64,000 bases of DNA, taken from contig NZ_QKYU01000001.1 of the NCBI RefSeq assembly GCF_003253705.1, positions 124,001 to 188,000 of the forward strand, read 5' to 3'. A program made the translations under genes and the position numbers. This document shows, one piece after another, positions 1 through 8,278 of the stretch. How positions within the stretch are numbered: the first letter of the stretch is position 1; each line of letters starts with the position of its first letter. The DNA comes from Humitalea rosea. Lineage in GTDB: Bacteria > Pseudomonadota > Alphaproteobacteria > Acetobacterales > Acetobacteraceae. The notes below the pieces were generated by a model. That model was not told the DNA's origin. It searched no databases and worked only from the letters and a program-made list of their open reading frames with translations.

Positions 1-841
1 TGCCCGCGACCTGTGTGATGACGTCGTGCAGCCGGTCCAGCAGCGGTTGCGGCGTGCGCTTCGGCGCCAGCACCGCAACCCAGTTCACCGCAACGACACC
101 CGGCACGCCGGATTCGGTGAAGGTCGGCACATCCGGCATCAAGGCGCTGCGTTCATCCGACATCACCGCCAGGGGGCGGAGCTTGCCGTCGCGGATCAGG
201 CCCTGGATGCCGGCGAGATCGACGATCACGCCATGGACATTGCCGCTGATGGTATCGGTCGCGGCGGGGCCGCCGCCGCGATAGGGCACATGGGTGATGT
301 TCTGGCTGACCTCGCGGCGCAGGATCTCGATCGCCAGATGCGCGAGGCCGCCGGCGCCGGAGGAGGCGATGTTGACCGGCTGCCGCCGCGCCAGCGCCAG
401 GAATTCCGGCAAGTTCCGCGCCTGGGTCGCAGGGCCGACCGCCAGCACCGAAGGCGTCTGCGCCACCGTCGCGATGGCGGCGAAATCGCGGCCGGTGTCG
501 TAGGGCACATGCGCGCTGGTGAAGGGGGCGATCACCAGCGGGCTGGAGCTGGCGAGGAACAGCGTGTAGCCGTCGGGATCGGAGCGCACGACGTAATCCG
601 CGCCGAGCGTCGCATTCGCGCCGGGGCGGTTCTCGATGATGACGGGCTGGCCCAGAAGCTCCTGCAGCTTCGGCTGGATGATGCGGGCGGTGACGTCGTT
701 GGACCCGCCGGGCGGGTAGCCGATGATGATGCGGACCGGCCGGCTCGGATAGGCTTGCGCGCTGGCCCGGGTGGCCGGCGCCGCGAGTGCCGCCAGAGCG
801 CCAAGCAGCGGCCTGCGGGAAACGCCTCGTTGGGACGTCAT
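1..841 (-). CDS. Bug-family (TctC-type) solute-binding protein, C-terminus cut by window edge
   Basis: Periplasmic binding component of the tripartite tricarboxylate transporter (TTT) class. The reading frame runs from an ATG at 841 off the left edge, giving about 280 residues of a usual 320-330. The N-terminus has RR followed by a hydrophobic stretch ending near ASAQA, a signal peptide. Family motifs follow: YPSRPVRIIIGYPPGG, ENRPGA, and a central HVPYRGGGPA segment. It lies 43 bases after etfA in the same direction, so it probably is the last gene of the flavoprotein-ETF operon and binds that pathway's substrate, likely a carboxylate (inference). No TctA or TctB membrane gene is visible. 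Confidence 0.88.
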   Translation of the reverse strand, partial: MTSQRGVSRRPLLGALAALAAPATRASAQAYPSRPVRIIIGYPPGGSNDVTARIIQPKLQELLGQPVIIENRPGANATLGADYVVRSDPDGYTLFLASSSPLVIAPFTSAHVPYDTGRDFAAIATVAQTPSVLAVGPATQARNLPEFLALARRQPVNIASSGAGGLAHLAIEILRREVSQNITHVPYRGGGPAATDTISGNVHGVIVDLAGIQGLIRDGKLRPLAVMSDERSALMPDVPTFTESGVPGVVAVNWVAVLAPKRTPQPLLDRLHDVITQVAG

Positions 842-884
842 GATCCTTCTCCCTGGTTTGATTTGTTTGAGGCCAGATCGCGCG

Positions 885-1853
885 TCATCGCGCCCGTAGC
901 CTTTCGATGAGCTCCGGCACCACCTCCTGCCAGGGTGCCACCAGGCCGAGATCCGCCACGCGGAAGATCTCGGCTTCGGGATCGGAATTCACCGCGACGA
1001 TGCGCGCGTTGAGCCCGATCCCGGCCAGGTGCTGCGCCGTGCCCGAGAGGGCAAAGGCGAGGTAAAGATCGGGCGTCACGAAGGCGCCGGATTGGCCCAC
1101 CTGCTGCCCGACGCTGGCCCAGCCGGCATCGACCGCCGGCAGGCTGGCGCCGGTCGCGGCATCGAGCAGGGCGGCGAGGTCGCGCAGCAGCGCGAAGCCC
1201 TCCGCACCGGCCATGCCGCGACCACCGGTGACGACGATTCGCGCGCCCTCCAGCCGCCGGGCCTGTTCGCCGGCCGTGTGCCGGATCTCGGGCGGCGGGA
1301 CGTCGTTGGGCAGGGGGCAGTCCAGCATGATCTCGCGCCGCGCCGCGCCCGGCGCGGCCGGGGCCGCGGCGGGGCGGCGCAGGCTGGCGAAGCAGCGCGG
1401 CGCCTGCGTCGTCAGCCTCGCTTCGGCCCGGCCGCCATGGCTTGCGCGACGGGCGGTGACTTGCCCGCCGTCGCGGTCGAGGCTGGTGCAGCGCCCGAGC
1501 GGCACGCCGCGCAGCCGGATCGCCAGCCGCGCCGCCAACTCCTCCCCGACCGCGCCGGCCGGCAGCAGGAACAGCGTATCCGCCGTCTCGGCCGCCAGCA
1601 GATGCTCGAAGGCTGCGAGCAGATGCTCGGCCTGCGGCGGCTCCGACAGGCCGGCATGGGCCGCCGAGAGGATGTCGGTCGCGCCATCGCGCTCGGCCGC
1701 CGCGATCGCGTCGGCATCGGGCACGCGTCCGAGCAGGATGGCGCGGACGCGACCGCCCGAGCGGGCGGCGATGGCCGCCGCCGCGGCCACGGCGGCGAAG
1801 GGATCGGCCACGGACGGGTCGCCCAGCGGGATGAGCGCGCAGAGATCGTGCAT
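885..1853 (-). CDS. etfA: Electron transfer flavoprotein alpha subunit (FixB/EtfA)
   Basis: FAD-carrying subunit of a soluble electron carrier that accepts electrons from flavin dehydrogenases. The protein has 322 residues: an N-terminal ETF domain (about 1-190) and the C-terminal FAD domain (about 200-320) with VVTGGRGM, VDAGW, VGQSG and AQHLAG motifs. The usual GASRAAVDAG signature reads GASLPAVDAG, so the conserved flavin-site arginine is Leu238. The ATG at 1853 overlaps the etfB stop as TGATG; a GTG three bases upstream is possible but less likely. It is co-transcribed with two fumarate-reductase-type flavoproteins rather than acyl-CoA dehydrogenases, and no ETF-quinone oxidoreductase is in the window. 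Confidence 0.9.
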   Translation of the reverse strand: MHDLCALIPLGDPSVADPFAAVAAAAAIAARSGGRVRAILLGRVPDADAIAAAERDGATDILSAAHAGLSEPPQAEHLLAAFEHLLAAETADTLFLLPAGAVGEELAARLAIRLRGVPLGRCTSLDRDGGQVTARRASHGGRAEARLTTQAPRCFASLRRPAAAPAAPGAARREIMLDCPLPNDVPPPEIRHTAGEQARRLEGARIVVTGGRGMAGAEGFALLRDLAALLDAATGASLPAVDAGWASVGQQVGQSGAFVTPDLYLAFALSGTAQHLAGIGLNARIVAVNSDPEAEIFRVADLGLVAPWQEVVPELIERLRAR

Positions 1854-2644
1854 CACGCCGCTCCCGTGGTGCTGGCGCGCAGATAGGCCGCGAGTTCCTC
1901 GACCTGCGCCGCCACCGGCCCGGTCAGCACGCGGCCGGCGCCGCCACGCTGGGCAGGCGGCACCGCGGCGATGGCGCGCAGCGCGAGCGCCGGCGGCGGG
2001 GCGGTGGGCGGCGCGACGACCTCCACGGGCGCGCGCCTGGCCAGCATCACATTCTTCATCAGCGGGTGCCGCAGCCGGTTGCCGCGCTCATTGGTGATGC
2101 TCACCACGGCCGGTGGGCGGCGGTGCAGGATTTCGTCGCGCGCGCCGCGCGTGCGATGCAGCAGGATGTCGCCGTCGCGCAGCGCCACGCGATGCGCGAG
2201 GCCGCAGAAGGCCCAGCCCTCCGCCTCGGCGAGGGCTGGGGCCAAAACCCCGTCGTCGCTGTCACCGAACTCGCGCCCCATCAGCACCAGCGCGGGTGCC
2301 TCGGTGGCGGCACGGACCGCGGCGCCGAGCAGGCGCGCGGCCGTCGCGGGGTCCCACAACGACATCGCCGCATCGCCGAAGCGGAAGGCACGATGCGGGC
2401 GAAAGGCCGCGACGGCACGCAGCAGGCCATCGCTCTCGGCGCCGCCGGTCAGGATCGCGGTGACGGTGACCGCGGCATCGGCGTCGCGCAATTGCAGCGC
2501 GGTTTCCAATGCCGCCTCGTCGAAGGGGCTGAGCTTGCGCGGCAAAGCGGTGTCCTCGACCTGTGCCGTGCCCGGGCGCAGGCCGAGGGTGCCAAGGCGC
2601 CATTTCGGATCGACCACGCCGGCGAGGAGGACGACGACCTGCAT
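1853..2644 (-). CDS. etfB: Electron transfer flavoprotein beta subunit (FixA/EtfB)
   Basis: Partner of EtfA; the beta subunit normally holds AMP and forms the docking face for dehydrogenases. The 263-residue product starts MQVVVLLAG and shows the LSPFDEAALETAL segment and the typical ETF beta fold order, ending in a basic and alanine-rich tail. The open frame continues upstream of this ATG but has no ETF similarity there. The ATG at 2644 overlaps the stop of the upstream flavoprotein gene as TGATG, as does the etfB-etfA junction, so the three genes are translationally coupled. This supports a direct electron path from the flavoproteins to this ETF (inference). Confidence 0.88.
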   Translation of the reverse strand: MQVVVLLAGVVDPKWRLGTLGLRPGTAQVEDTALPRKLSPFDEAALETALQLRDADAAVTVTAILTGGAESDGLLRAVAAFRPHRAFRFGDAAMSLWDPATAARLLGAAVRAATEAPALVLMGREFGDSDDGVLAPALAEAEGWAFCGLAHRVALRDGDILLHRTRGARDEILHRRPPAVVSITNERGNRLRHPLMKNVMLARRAPVEVVAPPTAPPPALALRAIAAVPPAQRGGAGRVLTGPVAAQVEELAAYLRASTTGAA

Positions 2645-4011
2645 CACCCGCCTGCGTTGCCAAGCGCGGTGCGCGCCGCGATGCGGCCGAAGATCAGCGC
2701 CTTGCCCAACGCGGAGCCGGTCATATAGGCCGAGCCATGCAGCCCGCCGACGACCTCGCCGGCCGCGAGCAGCCCCGCGATCGGGGCGCCGAACACGTCG
2801 ATCACCTGCATCCGCGCATCGACCCGCAGCCCGCAATAGGTGCCATAGACCGCGGCCGTCGATGGGTAGGCGTAGAAGGGCGCCGTCGCGATGCGGACCA
2901 GCGCGCCATGGTTGTGCACGAGGTGGCGGCGGCCGAACGCCAGATCCTCGCCGGCCGTCACGGCGGCGTTGTAGGTGGCGACGGTCTGCGTGAGCGCCTC
3001 GGGCGGGACCTCGATCTGCCGCGCCAGTTCCTCCAGCGTATCGGCCTGGAGGAAGAGACCTTCCTCAAGCCGGCGCTCGAAATCGAGGATGCGGACCTGG
3101 TTGTCGCCGCTGCGCAGGATGGGGTCGTCGAGGATCTGGAAGGCGGCCCCATAGGGCTGCTTCAGGCAGGCCGCGCCGAGCAGCTTGTAGGACAGCGATT
3201 CATCGACGAAGCGATGCCCGTCCTGGTTGATGGCAATGGCGCCCTTGTAGACCGCGAGGCAGCTGTGGTCGTTCACCTCATCGGTCGGGTGCTTGCCGAA
3301 AGTGCCTTTGATGTAGGGCATGTCACGGAAATCAGCGCCGAGGTGCCAGGCCATGCGCAGCCCGTCGCCGACATTGCCGGCGCCACCGATGAAGACCGCG
3401 CCCGCGCAATCCGGCGCGAAGCGGTGCACCAGCTCGGGGTTGCGGCTGAAGCCGCCGCTGGCGAGCAGCACGCCCCGCGGCGCATGCAGCTCGGACAGCA
3501 CGCCATCCCGCAGCACGGCAACGCCGGTGACGCGTCCATCCTCACGCAGCAGATGTTTCGCCGACGCGCCGGTGCGCAGCTCCACGCGTCCGGTGGCGCG
3601 GCAGCGGGCGGCCAGCAGCCGCACCATGTCGGCGGGATCGACGGTGTGCACCCGCGGCACGGATTGGCCGGAGGAGGCCTCCAGCACCGGGCTGAACACC
3701 TGGCCATGCGCCTTCAGCCATTCATAGGTGGCAAGCTGGTTGCTGACATAGGCGCCGATCAGCGCGTCATCCGCCTCGCCGCCGCCGAGCTCGCGCAGGT
3801 CGCTGGCCAGGAGGTCGTCGCTGTCCTCGATGCCCTGGGCCTGCTGCATGTCGGTGCCGGCGAAGGCGAGGCAGCCGCCGCTCATGGCGGAGGAGCCGCC
3901 GGTGTCGGGCTGTTTCTCCAGCAGCAGCACCGAGGCGCCCGCCTCGGCCGCCTCCAGCGCCGCCGCGAAGCCGGCCGCGCCGCCACCGACGATGATGAGA
4001 TCAGCAGACAT
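2644..4011 (-). CDS. FAD-dependent oxidoreductase, fumarate reductase/succinate dehydrogenase flavoprotein family
   Basis: The 455-residue protein has an N-terminal Rossmann motif (IVGGGAAGFAAALEAAEAG, then an LLEK acidic end), a GGSSAMSGG FAD segment, a GFSRNPEL region and the C-terminal GLLAAGEVVGG motif shared by soluble fumarate reductases, 3-ketosteroid dehydrogenases and TcuA-like enzymes. No signal peptide is seen, so it is cytoplasmic. The family oxidises or reduces C-C bonds next to carbonyl or carboxyl groups. It starts 3 bases after the upstream paralogue's stop and overlaps etfB. The substrate is unknown; this is one of three such paralogues in the block. Confidence 0.85.
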   Translation of the reverse strand: MSADLIIVGGGAAGFAAALEAAEAGASVLLLEKQPDTGGSSAMSGGCLAFAGTDMQQAQGIEDSDDLLASDLRELGGGEADDALIGAYVSNQLATYEWLKAHGQVFSPVLEASSGQSVPRVHTVDPADMVRLLAARCRATGRVELRTGASAKHLLREDGRVTGVAVLRDGVLSELHAPRGVLLASGGFSRNPELVHRFAPDCAGAVFIGGAGNVGDGLRMAWHLGADFRDMPYIKGTFGKHPTDEVNDHSCLAVYKGAIAINQDGHRFVDESLSYKLLGAACLKQPYGAAFQILDDPILRSGDNQVRILDFERRLEEGLFLQADTLEELARQIEVPPEALTQTVATYNAAVTAGEDLAFGRRHLVHNHGALVRIATAPFYAYPSTAAVYGTYCGLRVDARMQVIDVFGAPIAGLLAAGEVVGGLHGSAYMTGSALGKALIFGRIAARTALGNAGG

Positions 4012-4014
4012 CGC

Positions 4015-5496
4015 TCAGCCACCCGCCGCGAAGCGCGCGGCGCCGGCACCGGCCAGGCGCCCGAACACCGAGCCCGACATCAGCCCCGCACCTCCCGGAT
4101 AGCCGGTGTAGTAGAGCCCGCCGACCAGCTCGCCGGTGGCGAAGAGGCCGGGGATGGTCGGCCCGTCTTCGCTGACCACATGCGCGGTTTCGTCGATCCG
4201 GATGCCGCCGTAGGTGCAGGTCACGCCGGTGGTGATGCCGAAGGCGATGTAGGGCGGCGTGTCCAGCGGATTGGCCCAGTTCGATTTCGGCACCGCCAGC
4301 CCGACCGTGCCGCGGCCATCCTTGATGTTGGGGTTGAAGGCGACATCCTGCCGCACCGCCGCATTGAACGCCCGCACGGTTGCGAGGAAGGCATCGCGGT
4401 CCACATCGCCCATCTTCTCCACCAGATCCTCCAGCGTATCCGCCTCGATCTTGGTGATCTGCCGGATGCGGTATTCGTCGGAGAGCAGATGCGCGACGCG
4501 CTGATCAAACACCTGCCAGGCAAGGCCGGTCGGCTGCTGCAACACCGCCTTGCCCAGCGTCGCGTAGATGTAGTTGCGGAAGTCGGCGCCTTCGTTGAAG
4601 AAGCGTTCGCCGCGCAGGTTCACCATGATGCCCATGGGGAAGCCGTTCTTCTGCTGCCCGGCCAGCGCGAGGTCACCGAATTCCGGCGCGCAGCGGTCGT
4701 AGGCGACGGCGTGGCAGCCGGACCAATGGCCGTAGGACATCGCGCCCGCATCGATCGCCATGCGGATGCCGTCGCCGGTGTTGAAACGCGTGCCGCGCGG
4801 CTTGGCGAGGTCCCAGTCCGGCCCGAGATAGCGCGCGCGCCATTCGGCATTGGCGTGGAAGCCGCCGCTGCCGAGCACCACCGCCTTGGTGGGCAGCACA
4901 CTCCGCTTCTGCCCCTGCATGATCTCGACGCCCTGCACGCCGCTCTCGTTGCTGACGAGGCCGACCGCGCGCGCGCCGTAGATCACCTCGATGTCGCGCT
5001 TGGCCGCGGAGGCGAAGAGCATGTCCATCAGCCCGCGCCCGCCGCCGACCGCTTCGACCGTGAGCCCGCCCCAGAACTTGAATTTTCCATCGAGCTTGAA
5101 CGCCTGCCGCCCGTAGATCGGCACGAAGCGCACGCCCTTCTCGCGCATCCAGACCATGGTCGCGAGGCTCTGGTCCACCAGCACCTGCAACAGATCCATG
5201 TTGGCGCGGAAGTTGGACAGGCGCGCGCAATCGTCGAAGTAGACGTCACGCGAATAGGTGCCGAAATCGCTCATCGCGATTTCGCTGTCGGTGAGGTCGG
5301 GCACGATCCGCCGCAGATCCTCGACGCCATCATAGACGGTGCGGAAGGCACCGCCGCTATGCGCGCTGTTGCCGCCGCGATCGCCCTCCGGCGCGCGTTC
5401 CAGCACCACGACCCGCGCACCGGCCTCCTGGGCGGACAAAGCGGCACAGAGCGCGGCATTGCCTGCGCCGACCACCACGACGTCAATTGCGTCCAA
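4015..5496 (-). CDS. FAD-dependent oxidoreductase, TcuA (tricarballylate dehydrogenase)-like
   Basis: First gene of the minus-strand operon. FAD is bound through VVVVGAGNAALCAALSAQEAG, ERAPEGDRGGNS and a C-terminal LFATGELVGGLYYTGYP motif; the KSNWANPLDTPPYIAFG stretch matches the TcuA/fumarate reductase group. TcuA oxidises tricarballylate to cis-aconitate, and the neighbouring MmgE/PrpD gene and Bug protein fit a tricarboxylate-like substrate, but identity is not proven. I chose the TTG at 5496 because GGGAGG lies 5 bases upstream of it, while the in-frame ATG at 5514 has no Shine-Dalgarno; the ATG would add six residues. Confidence 0.82.
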   Translation of the reverse strand: MDAIDVVVVGAGNAALCAALSAQEAGARVVVLERAPEGDRGGNSAHSGGAFRTVYDGVEDLRRIVPDLTDSEIAMSDFGTYSRDVYFDDCARLSNFRANMDLLQVLVDQSLATMVWMREKGVRFVPIYGRQAFKLDGKFKFWGGLTVEAVGGGRGLMDMLFASAAKRDIEVIYGARAVGLVSNESGVQGVEIMQGQKRSVLPTKAVVLGSGGFHANAEWRARYLGPDWDLAKPRGTRFNTGDGIRMAIDAGAMSYGHWSGCHAVAYDRCAPEFGDLALAGQQKNGFPMGIMVNLRGERFFNEGADFRNYIYATLGKAVLQQPTGLAWQVFDQRVAHLLSDEYRIRQITKIEADTLEDLVEKMGDVDRDAFLATVRAFNAAVRQDVAFNPNIKDGRGTVGLAVPKSNWANPLDTPPYIAFGITTGVTCTYGGIRIDETAHVVSEDGPTIPGLFATGELVGGLYYTGYPGGAGLMSGSVFGRLAGAGAARFAAGG

Positions 5497-5706
5497 AACT
5501 TCCTCCCGAGGCATTTGTCATTGTCATGGCGGCGCCTGCCAGGGCCACGACTTCGCCGGACGCTAACCGTCGCGGCGACGGCGGGTCCAGCCGCGCGACC
5601 ATGCGCTGGAGCGAAAACTCCTTTCGCTGCGGCAGGAACCTTGATGGTTCAGGACGGTCGCCGGCGATGCTAGGCTGCGTCAGCAAAAACGTGGGAGGAC
5701 GACCGA
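5497..5706. promoter_or_regulatory. Divergent intergenic region with a small inverted repeat
   Basis: About 200 bases separate the flavoprotein/ETF operon from the MmgE/PrpD gene, so promoters for both should lie here. An inverted repeat AGCGAAA-5-TTTCGCT sits at 5610-5628 and could be an operator for the LysR protein encoded at 7102-8028 or a small hairpin. A clear Shine-Dalgarno (GGGAGG at 5693-5698) precedes the ATG at 5707. I found no convincing -35/-10 pair. Confidence 0.4.
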
Positions 5707-7128
5707 ATGGTCGAGGCAACGACCCTTGCGCGCCCCGCGGCCGCGACGTTCCCGCTCAGCCGCGCCCTCGTCCGCATGCTGCTCGATCGCCATCGTCGCG
5801 GCCTGCCGCCGGAGGTGATGCATCGCGCCCGGCTGCATACGATGGATTCCATCTGCATTGCCCTGGCCGCCCGCCCCGCGCTGCCGATCGGCCGGCAGGT
5901 GATCGCGGCGCTGGCCTTCGGCGCGGGCGGCGGCGACAGCCCGGTGATCGGCAGTGACGAGCGCCTGCCGCCGGCGCTCGCGGGTTTCGCCAATTCGGCG
6001 CTGGCGCATGCGCTGGACTATGACGACATCCACGACATCGCCCGGCTGCATCCGACCACCGTGACCTTGCCCGCCGCCCTGGCGGTCGCGGGGCCGGTGG
6101 GGGCGGGGATCGAGCGGGTGCTGGCCGGCATGGCGCTGGGCAATGAGCTGATGTGCCGGCTCGGCACAGCCTGCGCGCCGACCGGGGATGGCCCGGGATC
6201 GGACTGGTTCCTGACCCAGTTGTTCGGCTACCTCGGCGGCTGCCTCTCGGCCTGCATCGTGCTGGACCTTCCGGAGGACGACATCGTCTCGGCCTTCGGC
6301 CTCGCCTACATGCAGCTTGCAGGCGGCAAGCAGACGGCCTTTGGCACCGGCTCGACCGCGCGCTCCATCTACCCCGCCTTCGCGGCCATGGGGGGCGTGC
6401 AGGCGGCGCTCCTGGCGCGCGCCGGCGTCACCGGGCCGGAGGGGGCGCTGGACGGGCCGGCGGGCATGTTCAACCTCTACCTCGGCGGCACCGCGCCGGA
6501 CCTTGGGCTGCTGCTGGCCGAGGACGGCTGGTCCTGGCTTGCGACCGAGGTGAAGCCCTGGCCGAGCTGCCGCCTGTCCCACCCCTATGTCGCGGCGGCG
6601 CTGGCGCTGCGGGAGCGGCTCGGCGGGCCGCCGACCGGGCGCGTGACCGTGGCGGTGAACCCCTCCGCCGCCAAGCTCTGCCGGCCGCTGGAGCAGCGGC
6701 GCCGGCCGGAGACCTTGCAGGACGCCAAATACAGCATCCCCTTCATGACCGCCTTCACCTTGGCGCATGGCAAGGTCGATCTCGCGAGCCTGGGGGCCGA
6801 GGCGATGCACGACCCGGCCGCGCGCGAGATGGCCGCGCGCATCGACATCGTCGAGACGCTGCCGGACCGCCCCGGCCACCCGCCCGCCGAGCTGACCGTG
6901 CAGACCCCGGAGGGGCCGCTGACCCTGAGGCGGGATGCGGCGCCGGTGCTGGATGACGAGGGGCTGCGTGCCAAGGGCATCGATTGCCTGCGCCAGGCGG
7001 GGATCGGGGCCGAGGCCGGCGCGATCTGGGACCAGTTGCTGGCGCTGCTGCGCGAAGGTCCGGCCGCTGATTTCCTGGCGGCGATCCCCCGCGTCGCAGC
7101 CTCAGCGGGCGCGGATCGGCACCGGTAG
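5707..7128 (+). CDS. MmgE/PrpD family protein (2-methylcitrate dehydratase/cis-aconitate decarboxylase fold)
   Basis: The 473-residue product has the two-domain MmgE/PrpD layout: a helical N-terminal part with LHTMDSICIAL and the ALDYDDIHD active-site segment, and a C-terminal lid with KPWPSCRLSHPYV. Family members act on tricarboxylates (2-methylcitrate dehydratase, cis-aconitate decarboxylase). This matches the TcuA-like gene and Bug transport proteins around it, suggesting a tri- or dicarboxylate route (inference). The start ATG has GGGAGG 8 bases upstream. Its 3' end overlaps the convergent LysR gene by 27 bases. Confidence 0.86.
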   Translation: MVEATTLARPAAATFPLSRALVRMLLDRHRRGLPPEVMHRARLHTMDSICIALAARPALPIGRQVIAALAFGAGGGDSPVIGSDERLPPALAGFANSALAHALDYDDIHDIARLHPTTVTLPAALAVAGPVGAGIERVLAGMALGNELMCRLGTACAPTGDGPGSDWFLTQLFGYLGGCLSACIVLDLPEDDIVSAFGLAYMQLAGGKQTAFGTGSTARSIYPAFAAMGGVQAALLARAGVTGPEGALDGPAGMFNLYLGGTAPDLGLLLAEDGWSWLATEVKPWPSCRLSHPYVAAALALRERLGGPPTGRVTVAVNPSAAKLCRPLEQRRRPETLQDAKYSIPFMTAFTLAHGKVDLASLGAEAMHDPAAREMAARIDIVETLPDRPGHPPAELTVQTPEGPLTLRRDAAPVLDDEGLRAKGIDCLRQAGIGAEAGAIWDQLLALLREGPAADFLAAIPRVAASAGADRHR

Positions 7129-8028
7129 ATGATCCGGCGCCGTTGGAAACAGCGTGGCCAGGAAATCGACGAAGGCGCGCACCTTGGGGGGCGTGAAGCT
7201 GGTCTTCACATAGACGGCGAAGAAGCTCTGGTCGTCCGTCTCCCACTCCGGGAGCAGATGCACGAGGTCGCCACGGCGAAGATATTGCTCGACCAGCACG
7301 TCGAGCACATAGACCAGCCCCGCCCCATGCATCGCCGCCTGCATCAGCGCATCGGTGCTGTTGAAGAACAGCGTGCCATCGGGCGAGATGACGTGCTGCG
7401 TGCCGTCCTTGCGGAAGCGCCAGAGCCGCAGCTCGCCGCTCGGGTAATCGGCAAAGCCGAGACACTGCTTGGGATCGATGCCATCGGGGCCCGCGGGCGC
7501 GCCACGCGCGGCGAGGAAGCCGGGCGAGGCGCAGAGCATGTGCCGCGCGCGATAGATCAGCTTGGCGACGAGATCGCCGGATTCCACGGCATCGATGCGG
7601 ATCGCCACATCCATGCCGCGCTTGATGAGGTTCTCGACCTCGTTGTTCAGGCTGGTGATGACGCGCAGGTTGGGGTGGCGCCGGCTGAATTCTGCGAGGG
7701 CCGGGCCGATGATCAGATGCCCGACGGCGATCGGCGTTTCCAGCCGCAGCACGCCGCGCGGGCCGAGTTCGCGGTCCACGACCCCGGCCTCGGCCTGGTC
7801 GATCTGCTGCAGGATCGAGCGGCAGCGCTCGTAATAGCAGGTCCCCTCATCCGAGAGGCGGACGTAGCGCGTCGAGCGATGCAGCAGGGTGATGCCGAGA
7901 TGCGCCTCGAGGTTGCGGATGAGCGTGGTCACCGAGGCATTGGCGATGCCCATCTGCGTCGCCGCCCCCGACATGCTGCCGGCGTCGACGGTCTTCACGA
8001 AGGCCTCCATGGCCAGGAGGCGGTCCAT
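7102..8028 (-). CDS. LysR-family transcriptional regulator
   Basis: The 308-residue protein begins MDRLLAMEAFVKTVDAGSMS, the classic LysR winged helix-turn-helix (residues 1-60, with ATQMGIANASVTTLIRNLE), followed by a linker helix and an effector-binding domain from about residue 90. A GAAGGA ribosome site precedes the ATG at 8028; the frame is open further upstream but without similarity. It is divergent to the flavoprotein-SDR operon at 8279 and convergent with the MmgE/PrpD gene. LysR proteins usually control the divergent neighbour in response to a pathway metabolite, here probably the organic acid the block degrades (inference). Confidence 0.9.
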   Translation of the reverse strand: MDRLLAMEAFVKTVDAGSMSGAATQMGIANASVTTLIRNLEAHLGITLLHRSTRYVRLSDEGTCYYERCRSILQQIDQAEAGVVDRELGPRGVLRLETPIAVGHLIIGPALAEFSRRHPNLRVITSLNNEVENLIKRGMDVAIRIDAVESGDLVAKLIYRARHMLCASPGFLAARGAPAGPDGIDPKQCLGFADYPSGELRLWRFRKDGTQHVISPDGTLFFNSTDALMQAAMHGAGLVYVLDVLVEQYLRRGDLVHLLPEWETDDQSFFAVYVKTSFTPPKVRAFVDFLATLFPTAPDHLPVPIRAR

Positions 8029-8278
8029 TCTTGCGTCCTTCCCCCATGGGTCCGCCCCTTGCTGCCGGGCGGCCGTTTCCTCAGACCTATGCCATCGATC
8101 CTGTTCGGACAAGCCCAGGCAGGCTCTGCCACGGCTGCCGCGGCGGCGCCAATCGCCGCGCGGCGAAAACAGTCTTCGCCGCGCGGGGGCCAGACAGCGC
8201 CGTGGGGCGCCGCGATACTCCGCCGGACTTGCCACGGCGCCGAACAGCTCCAGCACGAAGAACAGGGTAGAAATTCCG
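8029..8278. promoter_or_regulatory. LysR/flavoprotein divergent promoter region
   Basis: This 250-base gap should contain the lysR promoter, the promoter of the operon at 8279, and the LysR binding site. The only strong structure I see is the inverted repeat at 8156-8186, listed separately. No good -35/-10 pair could be picked with confidence. Confidence 0.45.
8156..8186. repeat. Perfect 12-7-12 inverted repeat in the lysR/flavoprotein intergenic region
   Basis: CCGCGCGGCGAA at 8156-8167 and its exact reverse complement at 8175-8186 are separated by AACAGTC. The repeat lies 92 bases before the ATG at 8279. It could be an operator or, if transcribed, a very stable hairpin in the leader. It has no T-run, so it is not a standard intrinsic terminator. 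Confidence 0.75.

Noticed and set aside
2563-5673. A very long plus-strand open frame (over 1,000 codons) opposite the flavoprotein operon
   Set aside because: It is the mirror of GC-rich coding DNA: Arg/Ala/Gly/His-rich, no known domain, no ribosome site, and fully covered by well supported minus-strand genes.
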